A stretch of DNA of 64,000 bases from Pisaster brevispinus (lineage: Eukaryota > Echinodermata > Asteroidea > Forcipulatida > Asteriidae), in the NCBI GenBank assembly GCA_023634235.1, contig JAMKCF010000012.1, positions 16,129,884 to 16,193,883 of the forward strand, written 5' to 3'. The notes below the pieces were generated by a model. The model saw only the letters and a program-made list of their open reading frames with translations. It was not told the origin of the DNA and searched no databases. This document shows positions 25,061 through 36,220 of the stretch, in pieces. A program made the translations under genes and the position numbers. Position 1 is the stretch's first letter. The number at the start of each line of letters is the position of its first letter.

Positions 25061-28000
25061 CAAATGCTGCCGCGATGCTCAATCTCGGTTTGCTAGCCTA
25101 GTAGTTGCAACGGTGAAACGCCATGCAAAAGCCATCCCCACTTCAACAGCTTCACCGCGAGTGACGGAGTGTTGCACAGTGTACTGAGCATTCCAAACTT
25201 GGTTACTTAGTTTAAAAACTCAATCAATACCTTGGGGTATCACAGACCTCGTAACCAGCCTCATCAATACCAATTTTGTGTAAATTCACCAGTTTCCAGA
25301 TTTGATATCCGCAGCGTTTTCTCCGTGTATATTGATTTTCTTTCCTTCGCTCACTCCGATCCGAGGGACGGCTGAGCAATTGCGGTATTTCAGAGCTTTT
25401 AGTTTAAGACCACGAGATTGGAAGATTGGCGACCCTAAGCCTACTAACTTGATCACCCTTTCTGGAGCTTCTGCATTTAACGAGAAGTTGTCGTGATCCT
25501 GTTCCGCACAGAAGCATGTCTGAATTCAATTTAATTTTTTGTTCTCTCTTCAAGGGCCATTCACTCTCGGACAAAAAAAAAAAAAAAAAATACCTGTGCA
25601 CGACGTGCAAATCAAAGAATTGTGTTGGTGAAATTGATTGGGTTTTTGGCAGTTGGTAAAAGGAGACTGTTTTTGCCTTGAGGCTCATGTACAATTGTGC
25701 AATACACTTTTTGATTAAACTGGATCGCTACGAACGCAGACATCGCGATATTGAATCATAAATGGATTATCTGAGCATCGGCTTTATTTATTGAAACGAA
25801 AATTATAAACATGAAGTGACTTCGCATCGGGCAGAACACACTAGCAATACAATCATATAAGTACAGGTATTAGATAAAAAAGGCAGTAAATTGAATTGAC
25901 TTAGACTCAAAACAGGAGACTCATGTAAGGTAAGAAGTAATGGCTGCTGTCAAAATGCTTTCGGGTTTTGTATTCTAGCAGCAGTATCCGGGACCTTTCC
26001 TAGGAGGGGAGTTAAGAGGCAAATTCTTCCCCGTTCTTGGTCTCACAGGGAGAGAGAGAGAGAGAAGAGGGAGAGAGAAGGGGCAAAGGGGGAATGGAGG
26101 AGGGGGAGGCGTGAGGAAGGCTGGGGAGGGGGTATGGGGAAGTCTTGTTATTTCTCTCCCCTCGTACTAACTCCTACCCTATTTTGAAAAAAGACTTCCT
26201 GACATTTTCTTAGTCATCTATTTTTCCCGCATCATATTTGTTTCTTTAAAAAAAAACAGCAGGACCTTAAGGGATTACAATTGAGGTCTAATTCACTGCA
26301 CGTCACATTTAACGATTTAAGTGAGCAGTGCTCCAGCCTGCCTCACGCTTGACATCGATAGAGGTTTAAACACTGCAGCCTCGCTACCATGGGCAGCGCG
26401 CCGTATCGATACCTCTCGTCACTAACCCCTGGCAGGGGTGTGCCGAAACACAGCGCTGATTGGCTCCCGAGAGTGACTGCTTTGAGTGCACGCTTGTTAA
26501 AGACGTTCTAGCACTTGTATGGCGCCTATAGGATGCTTAGTGCGCGCGTGTGTGAAAATGCAATTATTTTGAAGCAACTTCCATTTCAAATGAATCGTGT
26601 TTTTTACTTAGTCACCTTAAACTGCATACAGTTTGACATGTCACAAGATCAAAGAAGAATGAGAGGGAACCAGTTGCTTTATGACTTGATGCCTCTTTTG
26701 TGGGGAACCATACTGGAGCGCACGCTCAGAGTGGATCAGCCAGAGGCCACATAAAAATGTGCTATATCCTGGCCCATTTTAATTATCAACCAATACCAGG
26801 GGCTATGAGCGAGCAGTGCATGCGGGGGAAAAACGACACGGCGAGATAGATCACCCCTGGGAACGAGGTTGCAACACTGCAAAGAATCAAAGACAAATAA
26901 CAGGAGAGTAGAATACTCCGTCAGGTTTTATTTGGAAGTGGAAGTGAATACAACTTCAATCTCACATACGTAACGCTGTCTTAAAAATCTAAGAAAACCT
27001 TGTACAAATATCCATCTACAAAAGAATTTGACAAATCAAATATTCAACATGGAAAATGTCAACACAGTGTCTAAGAGTTATTTGGAGACACCCTTCCTTT
27101 CCATCCTTTACCCCCGGACAGTGCCCGCAAAAATAATATTTCTCTATCTCTGAGCCTATACTTTCTTCGTAGCTGTCATAAGAATAATTAACATCTGTAC
27201 GGAGAGAAGACGGGGTTCAAAGTACTATGACATACTCTGACGTCAGACCAGACGCTGAACAAATAACGGGGCGGGGGAAGACGCTCTTTACAATCGTCAT
27301 CTCCTGGCCATCAGATTGTAAAGAATTTCACATGAATGGAGAGGGGAGACTACTTTTAGGGAGGGAGTGGGGAAGACTGTCATGACGCAGAGTCATTTAG
27401 ACCAGATGAAAAATCTTATGACCACAGCTTGGCTTTTATAACGGCACACGAACAGTTTATTTATAATACATTTATAACGGACAGGCAACTTGATCATTAA
27501 AAAAAGTGAGAGGAAACTATCTTGGACAACGTGTTTCTTAATCCCATCAGCCAGTCACCGATCATGAAGTACGCTTTTGATAGCCATGCACTTTTTGAAC
27601 TGCTATACGTTCTGATGTACACACAATACAGTGTAATCGGATGCCATCTCACTCAGAAGTGGCAAGTTTGAGTGCGTGAACTCTATTGCAGGCAGCCTTA
27701 TTCCGGCTACTACACGTCTTTTTCTTCTCAAAAACCCTCAAAGGCTATTTGATTTAAAAAAATAATATGGTAATGATACTCCCATTGAAAAAAACTTAAA
27801 CGATTAATTGGTGTCATCTGATGTTGTATGAGCAAGAATATTTCCATTTAAAAATACACAATGCATTTCCATAGCGGATATTATATATACACTTGTCCAG
27901 CAATAGCAATGTACCGTGATTCAAACACTGATGAATTTTATCTGCTTTGGAGAAACATGAGCCGAGCAATTCACGGACTGTGAGTTTCAAATTTCTGACT

Positions 28001-28184
28001 TTATTAATTGTCAAAAGGGGTTTAATTTTGAGACTTGTGTGCCGATACTTTTCTGCGTAGACCGAACCATACGCGCAAGTGCTGCACGCCACACCGCCAT
28101 CACTGGAGTGCTAGCAGGGTAAGGTTTTGTACACAAAGACGCGGAAAAATCACTGTCTTTTTAAAACTTTTTATGCAAAGCGTC
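25061..28184. other. unannotated stretch, no gene recognised
   Basis: Contains the purine tract (26047-26155) and T-rich segments. TTTATT words at 25785-25795 and 26927 would be AATAAA on the minus strand, which is compatible with a 3' UTR, but no matching terminal exon was found. Confidence 0.35.
26047..26155 (+). repeat. purine-rich G/A tract
   Basis: More than 100 bp almost without pyrimidines, with several GGGG and GGAGG runs. It could form triplex or quadruplex DNA. Confidence 0.75.
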
Positions 28185-28535
28185 TCTCTCAATGATTAAC
28201 ACAATTTCCCTGACAGGAGAGCAGGCCTTGGATTTCATCTTTGAGAGGGCAAGGCCATTTTCATTTTGCAAAGGGGCACTTCCATTTGGAAACCGTAAAG
28301 TCTATGGGAAACTTCCTCAATGATTTACATAAAACTTCCTCAATGATTTACACAATTTCCCTGATGGGAGAGCAGGCCTTGGATACATTTTTTCATCTTT
28401 TGCAAAGGGGACTTCCATTGGAAAATCTTAAAGTTTATGGGAAACTTTTGAAGGGGCACCAAGGCCAAGACCAGGGGCAACAGAGGCCATGGCTTTATCT
28501 GTGGCCGGCTTTCATGTAATTCCAGGCCTGGGACA
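28185..28535. repeat. direct duplication of ~150-bp unit
   Basis: CAATTTCCCTGA.(A/G)GGAGAGCAGGCCTTGGA, GCAAAGGGG and ATGGGAAACTT occur twice (starts about 28203 and 28356). The 3' end AGGCCTGGG and GGCACCAAGGCC relate it to the CAGGCCTG family. Confidence 0.55.
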
Positions 28536-29485
28536 GCATGACACAATGATGTAGAACATACTTAATAAAATATTTGCAACTAAACAGAAAGTGAATACTG
28601 AAATTCTGACCCCAAAAAATCCTTGCTGATCTAACTCAATTTGAACCTTATCATGCAGTTTTCGTGTAGTATCGCACTTAAACTCACCTAACGTCTGCCC
28701 CGTTTTCAGGATTCGGTTCATGTTATTTAGTTGCAAATATTTATGGCCAGTGTTCTTCATCATTACACACATCTACGTCACGTATGAGCAGTATGTCCCG
28801 TCAGAGAAAATGCGTAAATCGTTGAGCAAATCACCTAACTCACATCCAAAGTTTCAAAGACAAAACCTTGCGCTGGCAGCAACGGCGGCGCTGCACGCAG
28901 CTCATGCATATTCAGATTTATTGGTCTACATTCACTTTCAAATATCCGGCTCTCTGAAACAAACTCAAATTCTGAGGATTTGAATGGCCTTTAGTCGAAT
29001 AAAATATCCCCAGGATTAAAACGCTACCATGAAATGCAAACATAAAGACATACGAATGTAAACTGATCAATTCTAGACAACAGTCTAATAAACGATAAAA
29101 ACAACACTTCGTCACTGTCAATACTTACTATGACTTACTGTGAAGAACTAAGAATCAAGGAGGGAAAAAAAAACCCCTGTTTGATTGACAGTGACAGAAG
29201 ATATGAATAGCTTAATTAGAATCTAACGAAAACAACTGAAATATCAAACGCTCCACGGATGATACTTGAGACTGACTCTAACGATAACTGCATCAAGACT
29301 CATGGCTGTGTTGCTTTAGAGGTATTAATTTAGCTTCTAAAATTGTTATTTTTGTAGGATCGTCACAGAGGACCTCTGAAGTTTGAGTATCACATGCGAA
29401 GGAAGAGGCAGATTTTGTATGTGCCACATTATGAAAAATAAGACAAAATTTGACCTGAACTAATAATCCAGCAACATTCCTTTAA

Positions 29486-30227
29486 AGGGAGTGTATACCT
29501 TTGGTAATTACTCTAAAAATCAATGATCACAACAAATTACTCGGTAAAGATCACTGGAGAGATGTTGGTATATAAAACATCAGGGCTTGCCCTTAACACT
29601 AGCCCAGCGTACATTGTCTAGTAAAAACTTCTACGGGCTAGTAAACACCACTTCTTAACTTGCCCTGTGGGCTACTGAAACCTGTGCAACCAACTTGCTT
29701 AAAATGCTCACATTTCTTCCTTTTCAGGTGTGAATAATAACCTTTTAAAATGTGTTAAATTTTTGAATGTGTGAATGAAATTGGTCATGATCGCTATCAT
29801 TAATACATCAGAAAGATGCGTAGGCCTACATGTTTAAAATCTGGGCTACTAAAACTTCTTGGGGGCCAAGTAAAATGCACAGTTTACTAGCCCGATGGGC
29901 TACTTTACAAAAAAGTTTAAGAGCAAGGCCTGAACATTGTTCTAAAGAAACTCCCCCTTTGAAAGAACATAATTTTAGAGAAAGAGGTAGTTTTTTCACC
30001 CCAAAATTTGAATCTGAGAAAGGCTTTCAGGCATGACGCCATTCTCAGGCATCTGTTAAGCACACACTTCTAAGCAATAAGGGTGATTTTCCTTTCATTA
30101 TTTTCTTATGACCTCGATGACCAACTGAGCCCAAATTTCCACAGGTTTGTTATATAACATGCATATGTTGGGATACACCAAAGTGAGGATACTGGTCTTT
30201 GACAATCACCAGACATATACCCTGCCT
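29486..30227 (+). mobile_element. TTAA-MITE carrying a nested element
   Basis: Exact TTAA on both sides (29482-29485 and 30228-30231). The ends are AGGGAGTGTATACCTTTGG and the inverse of AGGCAGGGTATATGTCTGG. It is enlarged to 742 bp by the insertion at 29581-29932. The internal ATGCATATGTTGGG segment matches the 14106 copy in reverse. Confidence 0.8.
29581..29932. mobile_element. CAGGGCTTGCCC element nested in TTAA-MITE
   Basis: 352 bp, from CAGGGCTTGCCCTTAAC to TTTAAGAGCAAGGCCTG, flanked by exact AACAT (29576-29580 and 29933-29937). Repeated GGGCTA/TAGCCC motifs inside. The 5-bp duplication matches the 46896 element, although the internal sequence differs. Confidence 0.8.
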
Positions 30228-30719
30228 TTAAATACTGAGCATGCACAGCACGGGTAGGCCTTTGTCGTAATGACACGCCTATTGCATAATTATATGGATC
30301 TTTTTTCCCTCAAATCCACAGTTACTTACTGATGTCTGGATTGTCAGCTTATCGATCTGTATCAAAATCAAGGAATGCCTTGGCAACACGTCACACATTA
30401 TGAGCATGTAACGTAGGCCCGATGTTGATAGCTGCGACAGACCATGTAAATGTAGCGCTAAAATTGAATAGTTGGATATTAAACATCAACATTGGTGCGT
30501 GGCGTGTGTGTGTGTGTGCAGTGAATGATTGTCCCTTGCACAGCATCGCAAAACGCTACACAAAATGTATCAGTTGCAACTCAACAGTCACCATTTGTAA
30601 CTCAATATTAGCATTCAGTGTGCAGAAACAATGTTCAGTCTCATTATTTTGCTATGCAAAATTGCTGGATGAAATCGTTCCTGTGTGTGTGTGTACGTGT
30701 GTGTACAGTGTGTGAATTG

Positions 30720-31530
30720 ACAGTAGGATATATCAAATTGTATTTAAGGAATGGATGTATCATTTAGGGATGGACAGTAGATGTAAGATATCAAAACACT
30801 GAGCAAGGATAGTAGAATATTAAAACAAGAATGCATTGCAGGATAGCATATAGATTGATTGTAGAATATCAAATATATGTTGTAAGAAAGGATAACTTTT
30901 ATGATATCTATGTATAGCAGAAATAGACTCTGCTAGGGTCGAAACGTCAGGCCACTGACTATTTTTTTGCATTTATACCATAGGTCCTTTTGGTTGGTAA
31001 GCAGTTTACAACAGCTAATACTATTTTTCATTTATAGCAGAAATAATCTAGTAATGGGTAGTATGCTATCTAAAAATCTGGGAGCAGAAAAAATTCAATT
31101 CAGTTTTGTTTATTTCATCACAGTTTACAAATAAAAAGTGAATTTTGTTTTTCCCGGCGGGCACTATCAGGGTATCGAACCATCTATGAATGGGTAGCAG
31201 CATATTACAACATTTAGAAATGTATAGCAAAGTTAATCAAGGAATAGATAGTAAGATATATAAAACCATTAAGGAATTATGGAAAACCACATATCAAGCC
31301 ATCTAGAATAGGATAACAGGATAGCTCATCTTCCTTTAGGAATGGATTGAAGGACTTCAAACCATATCAGAATGGATAGCAGGATAGTTCATCTCCCTAG
31401 GAATGGATAGGATATTGAACCATATTGGAATGGATAGCAGGATAGCTCATCTCTGATAGCAAGATAACTCATCTCCCTAGGAAGGTATAGTGGGACGTCA
31501 ACCCATATCAGAACAATAGCTCATACAGGA
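30720..31530. repeat. decayed left flank of the 30-bp minisatellite
   Basis: Irregular GGATAG(C/T)A, AGGATAGC and ATATCAAA motifs recur, mixed with non-repetitive DNA and interrupted by the retro-element at 30926-31032. Confidence 0.5.
30926..31032 (+). mobile_element. short retro-element with 13-bp target duplication
   Basis: GACTCTGCTAGGGTCGAAAC, then GTCAGGCCACTGAC, a T tract, TATACCATAGGTCC and GCAGTTTACAACAGC, 107 bp. Exact TATAGCAGAAATA on both sides (30913-30925 and 31033-31045). Compared with the other copies it is truncated at the 5' end, as expected of target-primed insertion. Confidence 0.7.
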
Positions 31531-31800
31531 ATGTATAGCAAGATAGCAATCCATTTAGGAATGGATAGCAGGATATCAATCCATTTAGGAATGGATAGCA
31601 GGATATCAATCCATCTGGGGATGGATAGCAGGATATCAATCCATTTAGGAATGGATAGCAGGATATCGACCCAACTAGGAATGGATAGCAGGATATCAAT
31701 CCATTTAGGAATGGATAGCAGGATATCAACCCATCTAGGAATGGATAGCAGGATATCGATCCATCTAGGAATGGATAGCAGGATATCAATCCATGTAGAA
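31531..31800. repeat. minisatellite, nine 30-bp units
   Basis: The unit is close to ATGGATAGCAGGATATCAAT-CCATTTAGGA at exact 30-bp period. ATGGAT and ATCCAT within each unit are inverse. As 30 is divisible by 3, frames stay open on both strands. Decayed units (GATAGCAGGATA) extend left to about 30720. Confidence 0.92.
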
Positions 31801-32227
31801 ATGGACCAGAGGAGCTCATCGAGGGATGGGCACATGTAGTATCTTCTAAAACAATCCAAATATAACCAGCTGGACTATATTGGAGAGAATTTGGAGAAAA
31901 TAATTTCTTCCCTGGGGCATTATAAACAAAATTTTGCCGGAGGAAACTACAAAAGCCAAAACACTGCAAACAGGCACTCGTTACTTTTAAAGCACACAGA
32001 AAAGCTATAAACATCCAGCTTGCTATTCCATCTTGAGCTTCACGGCTGGTTTGCCAATCATGTGTGTGTGTACATGCATGGACAGACGGCCTGCCACTTA
32101 GGGGCATGAGAGCACATTTCGGAGCCCTACTTTATGGTCGCATGCTCCAATTCCCAGAATGCAAATTACTCAAAACATCAATCTCAGAATCCCCCGGATT
32201 AGGGTCGGTAAAGCTCACAAACACGTA

Positions 32228-32358
32228 CAGGCCTGACGCTTCGATCTTGCCAGGGCACCAAGGCCTTGTCTCCTTCGCAAAGAGCACCTCTTAGGGGCAC
32301 CAAGGCAATGACCAGGGGCGACGACAGAGTCAATTGCCTCCTTGAAGCATCAGGCCTG
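32228..32358. mobile_element. CAGGCCTG-ended short element
   Basis: CAGGCCTGACGC to CATCAGGCCTG, 131 bp, with GGGCACCAAGGC repeats inside. The flanks CACGTA/CATGTA are one base apart. Confidence 0.5.
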
Positions 32359-32565
32359 CATGTAGCACGGTTTCAAGCAATAGAGATAATGCCTACTAAC
32401 TCTTATCTGATATAAAAACTTGCTTTTAACTAAAACAGGTTTCACTTAACACAACAATGTCCTTTTACATCTTAACAAATGCAGGGTGTCCAAATTAAAA
32501 CACATCGCTGGCTATAAGTTGATGCTCACTTTCAAAAATGTTTCATTTTTCCTTCTATTCCATAA

Positions 32566-32738
32566 TCAGGCCTGCTACTTTACGGAGGCAATGAGGCAAT
32601 TGCCTCCGTTGCCCCAGTCCATTACACCTTGGTGCCCCTTGAAAACTTCTAGAAGAAATTAACAATGTTCTCATAGAGGTGCCTTTTACCAACGAGAAGA
32701 CGCCTTGGTGCCCTTTAAGAAATTACACCTCAGGCCTG
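32566..32738. mobile_element. CAGGCCTG-ended short element with CATAA duplication
   Basis: TCAGGCCTGCTAC to CCTCAGGCCTG, 173 bp, flanked by exact CATAA (32561-32565 and 32739-32743). GGTGCCC motifs as in 32228-32358. Confidence 0.65.
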
Positions 32739-32743
32739 CATAA

Positions 32744-32858
32744 GACTGAAATTGAACGCTGAATTCCTGAACTGCCATTCTTCCATGTTTTAAATGTTAC
32801 CATACTAGCTACTACATGCATGTGTAATCAAAAATAAAACAAATGTGCTCTTTTCTTT

Positions 32859-32906
<48 letters not shown>

Positions 32907-35886
32907 CATTTTCCTTGGATACTGTTACAAAATTCTCAACATCGGACACGTCATGGAACAGCAATTATAACATATCCGCCGGCAACATAAAACCTCAGAC
33001 GGATTAAAACATCTTTCAAAATCTTTCAAAATCCCCGCATTCCTGAGCTTTTACAAAAATATGAAAAGGTTGATGTCGCATGGACAGTTTTACATGCAGC
33101 CAAAATTTGAAGGAAGAAAAAAAACAACAACAACCCACAAGTTGCCTGATACCCACGAGGATGCAATATTTATGTAACCAATCATCACATACAGTGTATC
33201 AACATAATTATTTAATGGCCAGTGCATGAACCAACATCACTCCATCTTATTAAATTAAAACCTGTTTCCCCCCGAAATTACACAAGGAAATGTTCCACAA
33301 TTCTCTGGCCCTATAGCATAATCCAATACGACTTTTTTTTTTCTTCCTCAAGTCCGTTCCAATTGTGAATAGAACTCGCTGAAAATTGCCTGCAGGAAGA
33401 CCATTTAATGCACGCTTACAGACCCCAAGGAGATGGCAATACGCACTGACTCTAAAAGGTCATCAAGCGAGCTGGCCACACCATATCGGTTTATTGATTA
33501 CTGAAATATTTGAACAACCCTTGTTGTTTTCCGAAAACTGCTTTTTGCACACCGACGTACTTGAACGTGTTCAACAACACTTCAGTCGACAAATTCTACT
33601 GTGAGACAAACAGTCATGAGATTGCTATTTTTATCTCCGATTTGGGGAACACATTTCCATCAACAGCCAAATGATAACAGACTAATTAATGAAGGTGTAC
33701 GCATGAAGTGTTCAACTCTTCTGTACACATGTGCAGATGTTGCAGTATACAACTGTATCAGAAATCACAATAATACTTCCAACCCAAACAATTTTGATGA
33801 TTACCTCATCAAAAGGTAAGTACAGTTTGGTTCTTCAAATTAGGTAAATGTAGTGGATCTCAGTTACGCCAAGCAAATTTTTGATCTTGTACAAACACTA
33901 TCCTATCCTTAGAATAAACTTCTGCATTGAAGTTTACTTTAAAAACAATTTGTATAATATATATTTTAGATCTTGTTTTAAAATGTACATTTGTTTTTTG
34001 GGTTTTTTGTTCTCGCAAAGTTACTAGCAACTCCTGACAGATGCCCGATACATTAAAGTACAGCTGTAAAGTATTGATGAAATAAGTTTGTGTAATTAAC
34101 GACATCTTGCCTTCCGCATTAGCACACAACTCAAAAACATCTATACTGAGTGCAGTAGATCACCAGTGGCAGCAAGCGGGCACATGGTCCATTACCAAGC
34201 CAGGGTGCCTATCTGTCATCTAGAAATCTGCCGGACAAAAGGCCCACGGATACTTCAAGAACCCACATGTGGGCATCCTTTTTTTAAACTACTTGTTTAC
34301 GATAATTTAGGGAGCGAGTCTCCCTCACATGTTTACCTCAGCTTCCCGAGAACTCCAACATCGCAGCTGATGCCAACGGCCTGGATGACAGCCACGGCTC
34401 GTGTCAGACCCCAACGAGATGGAAAGCTTTCAACGATTCTTTCCTTTGATTTTTTTTCTGTTTGTAGTTACCGCTTCATGGACATTCTCTCAGTGGGCAT
34501 TGCCTCCGTTGCCCTGGGCCAATGTCCTGGGCAAAAATTGTCGGGCCGACGTACTCGATAAGCACAGAAAGGTCTTGCTTGTTAACAGAAACAGATTACC
34601 AGCTAAAGTTGAATGTCATGTGTATTGTACATGACTGGTCCACTGACATTATTTGCTTAAAAGAAGAAAAAAAAGCTAAGCAATATTTGTTTAAAAGATG
34701 TTCTATGAAATTTGTCTTAGCCTTATGGTCCTTAAAAATAGTGCAACAGACATGCTGACATATGTCTGAACCCAAGATCGTACTCCAACAGATTGGGTCA
34801 AGGCCAAATCTTTAGTTGATCCTCCAATTTACGAGCTCTCTGCCCTTCTAATTTGCAATCCAGTGGAGGCTGTTAGCGTCATTACATTGATTTTCCCATA
34901 CATGCCATTTAACTGCTCCAACAGAAGATTTTTATTTTTTTTTAAAAGATGTCTTGAGCTTCATCGACAATTTTGTTGGTTTCGTATACCAAGCTCACTA
35001 TTGCAAAATGTAAGTATGCATATATGCAAGTATAATACAAATAATTTTTAAAAATTAACATTGAATGAAAGTTACAACTTGGGACAAGAATGCTTACTTT
35101 TTAGAAACCCCATTTGCCAATCAATCACACGAATTTGTGCAAACATTACACAAGTTTAATGATAACAAAAACGTCAGTTGGGCCAAATTCTTGGCCAAAA
35201 ACTGTTTACAAGTATCCGAAACAGAAGGTCAAGTCTTATTCTCAGGTTTTCTTTGTTGATTTGTTAAATTTATTTTACTTTCATATGTTTCATGGCTAAA
35301 TTTTACTATCCCAACTATATGATACAATCAGCTACGTATTTGAAAAAAAAAACAGAATCTGGCATACATAAAACTTGATATTGTTTTGACCAAATTGGTC
35401 CCGGAAGTTCAGTATACGCGTGAGATTTGCAGACTATTTCTGCAGTGTGGCAATCTGTGGCACTGATTGATGATAAGTGTACAATGCACATATTCAAATA
35501 CGACGACAGGAAAGTGTGGCATGGGTTACATTACTTCACCATTACACGTATGTGCGTAGCATAACGGGGTATTTTGAGGTACCTTGGCATATATGCACCT
35601 ATTAGGAGGTTTTAATTAATTAGATTACTTTGAGTCCCAATGGTGTGCATCGATTGCATTTAGGCAAACGACGAGAGATGATGTGAGGCGTGGATAGATG
35701 GGAAGGAAACAAGGAAGGAGAGAGGCAGGGTCTAGACATTTAGAAATCGTAGGGCCACTTAGAATTCGGTGGAGCTTAGGGTACGAATGGAAATGATGAG
35801 CACGTTCGAAGAGAGAGAGAGGAAATTGTTTTTGCTACTTGGCGGTAGAAATCGTTAGCGTGCTGTAGGAGTAGCCTGCCTCTGAA
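32744..35886. other. unannotated stretch with weak exon candidates
   Basis: Holds the (CT)n tract and a 131-codon ORF (34166-34561) plus an overlapping acceptor-like site at about 34346. No homologue recognised. Confidence 0.35.
32866..32903. repeat. (CT)n microsatellite
   Basis: Nearly pure CT dinucleotides over about 38 bp. Confidence 0.95.
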
Positions 35887-36220
35887 AGGCAGGGTATACT
35901 TTTGGCAATTGACAAAGACCGGTATCCTCACTTGGTGTATCCCAACATATGCATCAAATAACAAACCTGTGAAAATTTGGGCTCAATTGTCCTTCGATGT
36001 TGCAAGAAAATAATGCTGGGAAAAAAACCCCCACCCTCGTGCTTTCAGATGCCTGAGAAAGGCTTCATGCGTATCTCAGATTCAATATTTTGGGTTAAAA
36101 AAATACCCCCCTTCTCTGAAAATACATTATTTCAAAGGAGGCGGCTGTCTCTTACAATGTTTTATAATGTCAACAGCACCAGTGCTCTTTACCAAGTCAG
36201 TTTTTATGCTCATTAATTTT
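35887..36220 (+). mobile_element. TTAA-MITE, 3' end degraded
   Basis: AGGCAGGGTATACTTTTGGC start, CACTTGGTGTATCCCAACAT and TTCAAAGGAGGCGGC segments as in 14106. The final terminal repeat is not preserved. Confidence 0.6.

Noticed and set aside
31508..32107. 199-codon minus-strand ORF, the longest in the window
   Set aside because: Most of it is the 30-bp minisatellite, which stays open because its period is divisible by three. Overlapping ORFs exist on both strands.
34166..34561. 131-codon plus-strand ORF
   Set aside because: No homologue recognised, conflicting frames are equally open, and there is no promoter or splice context.
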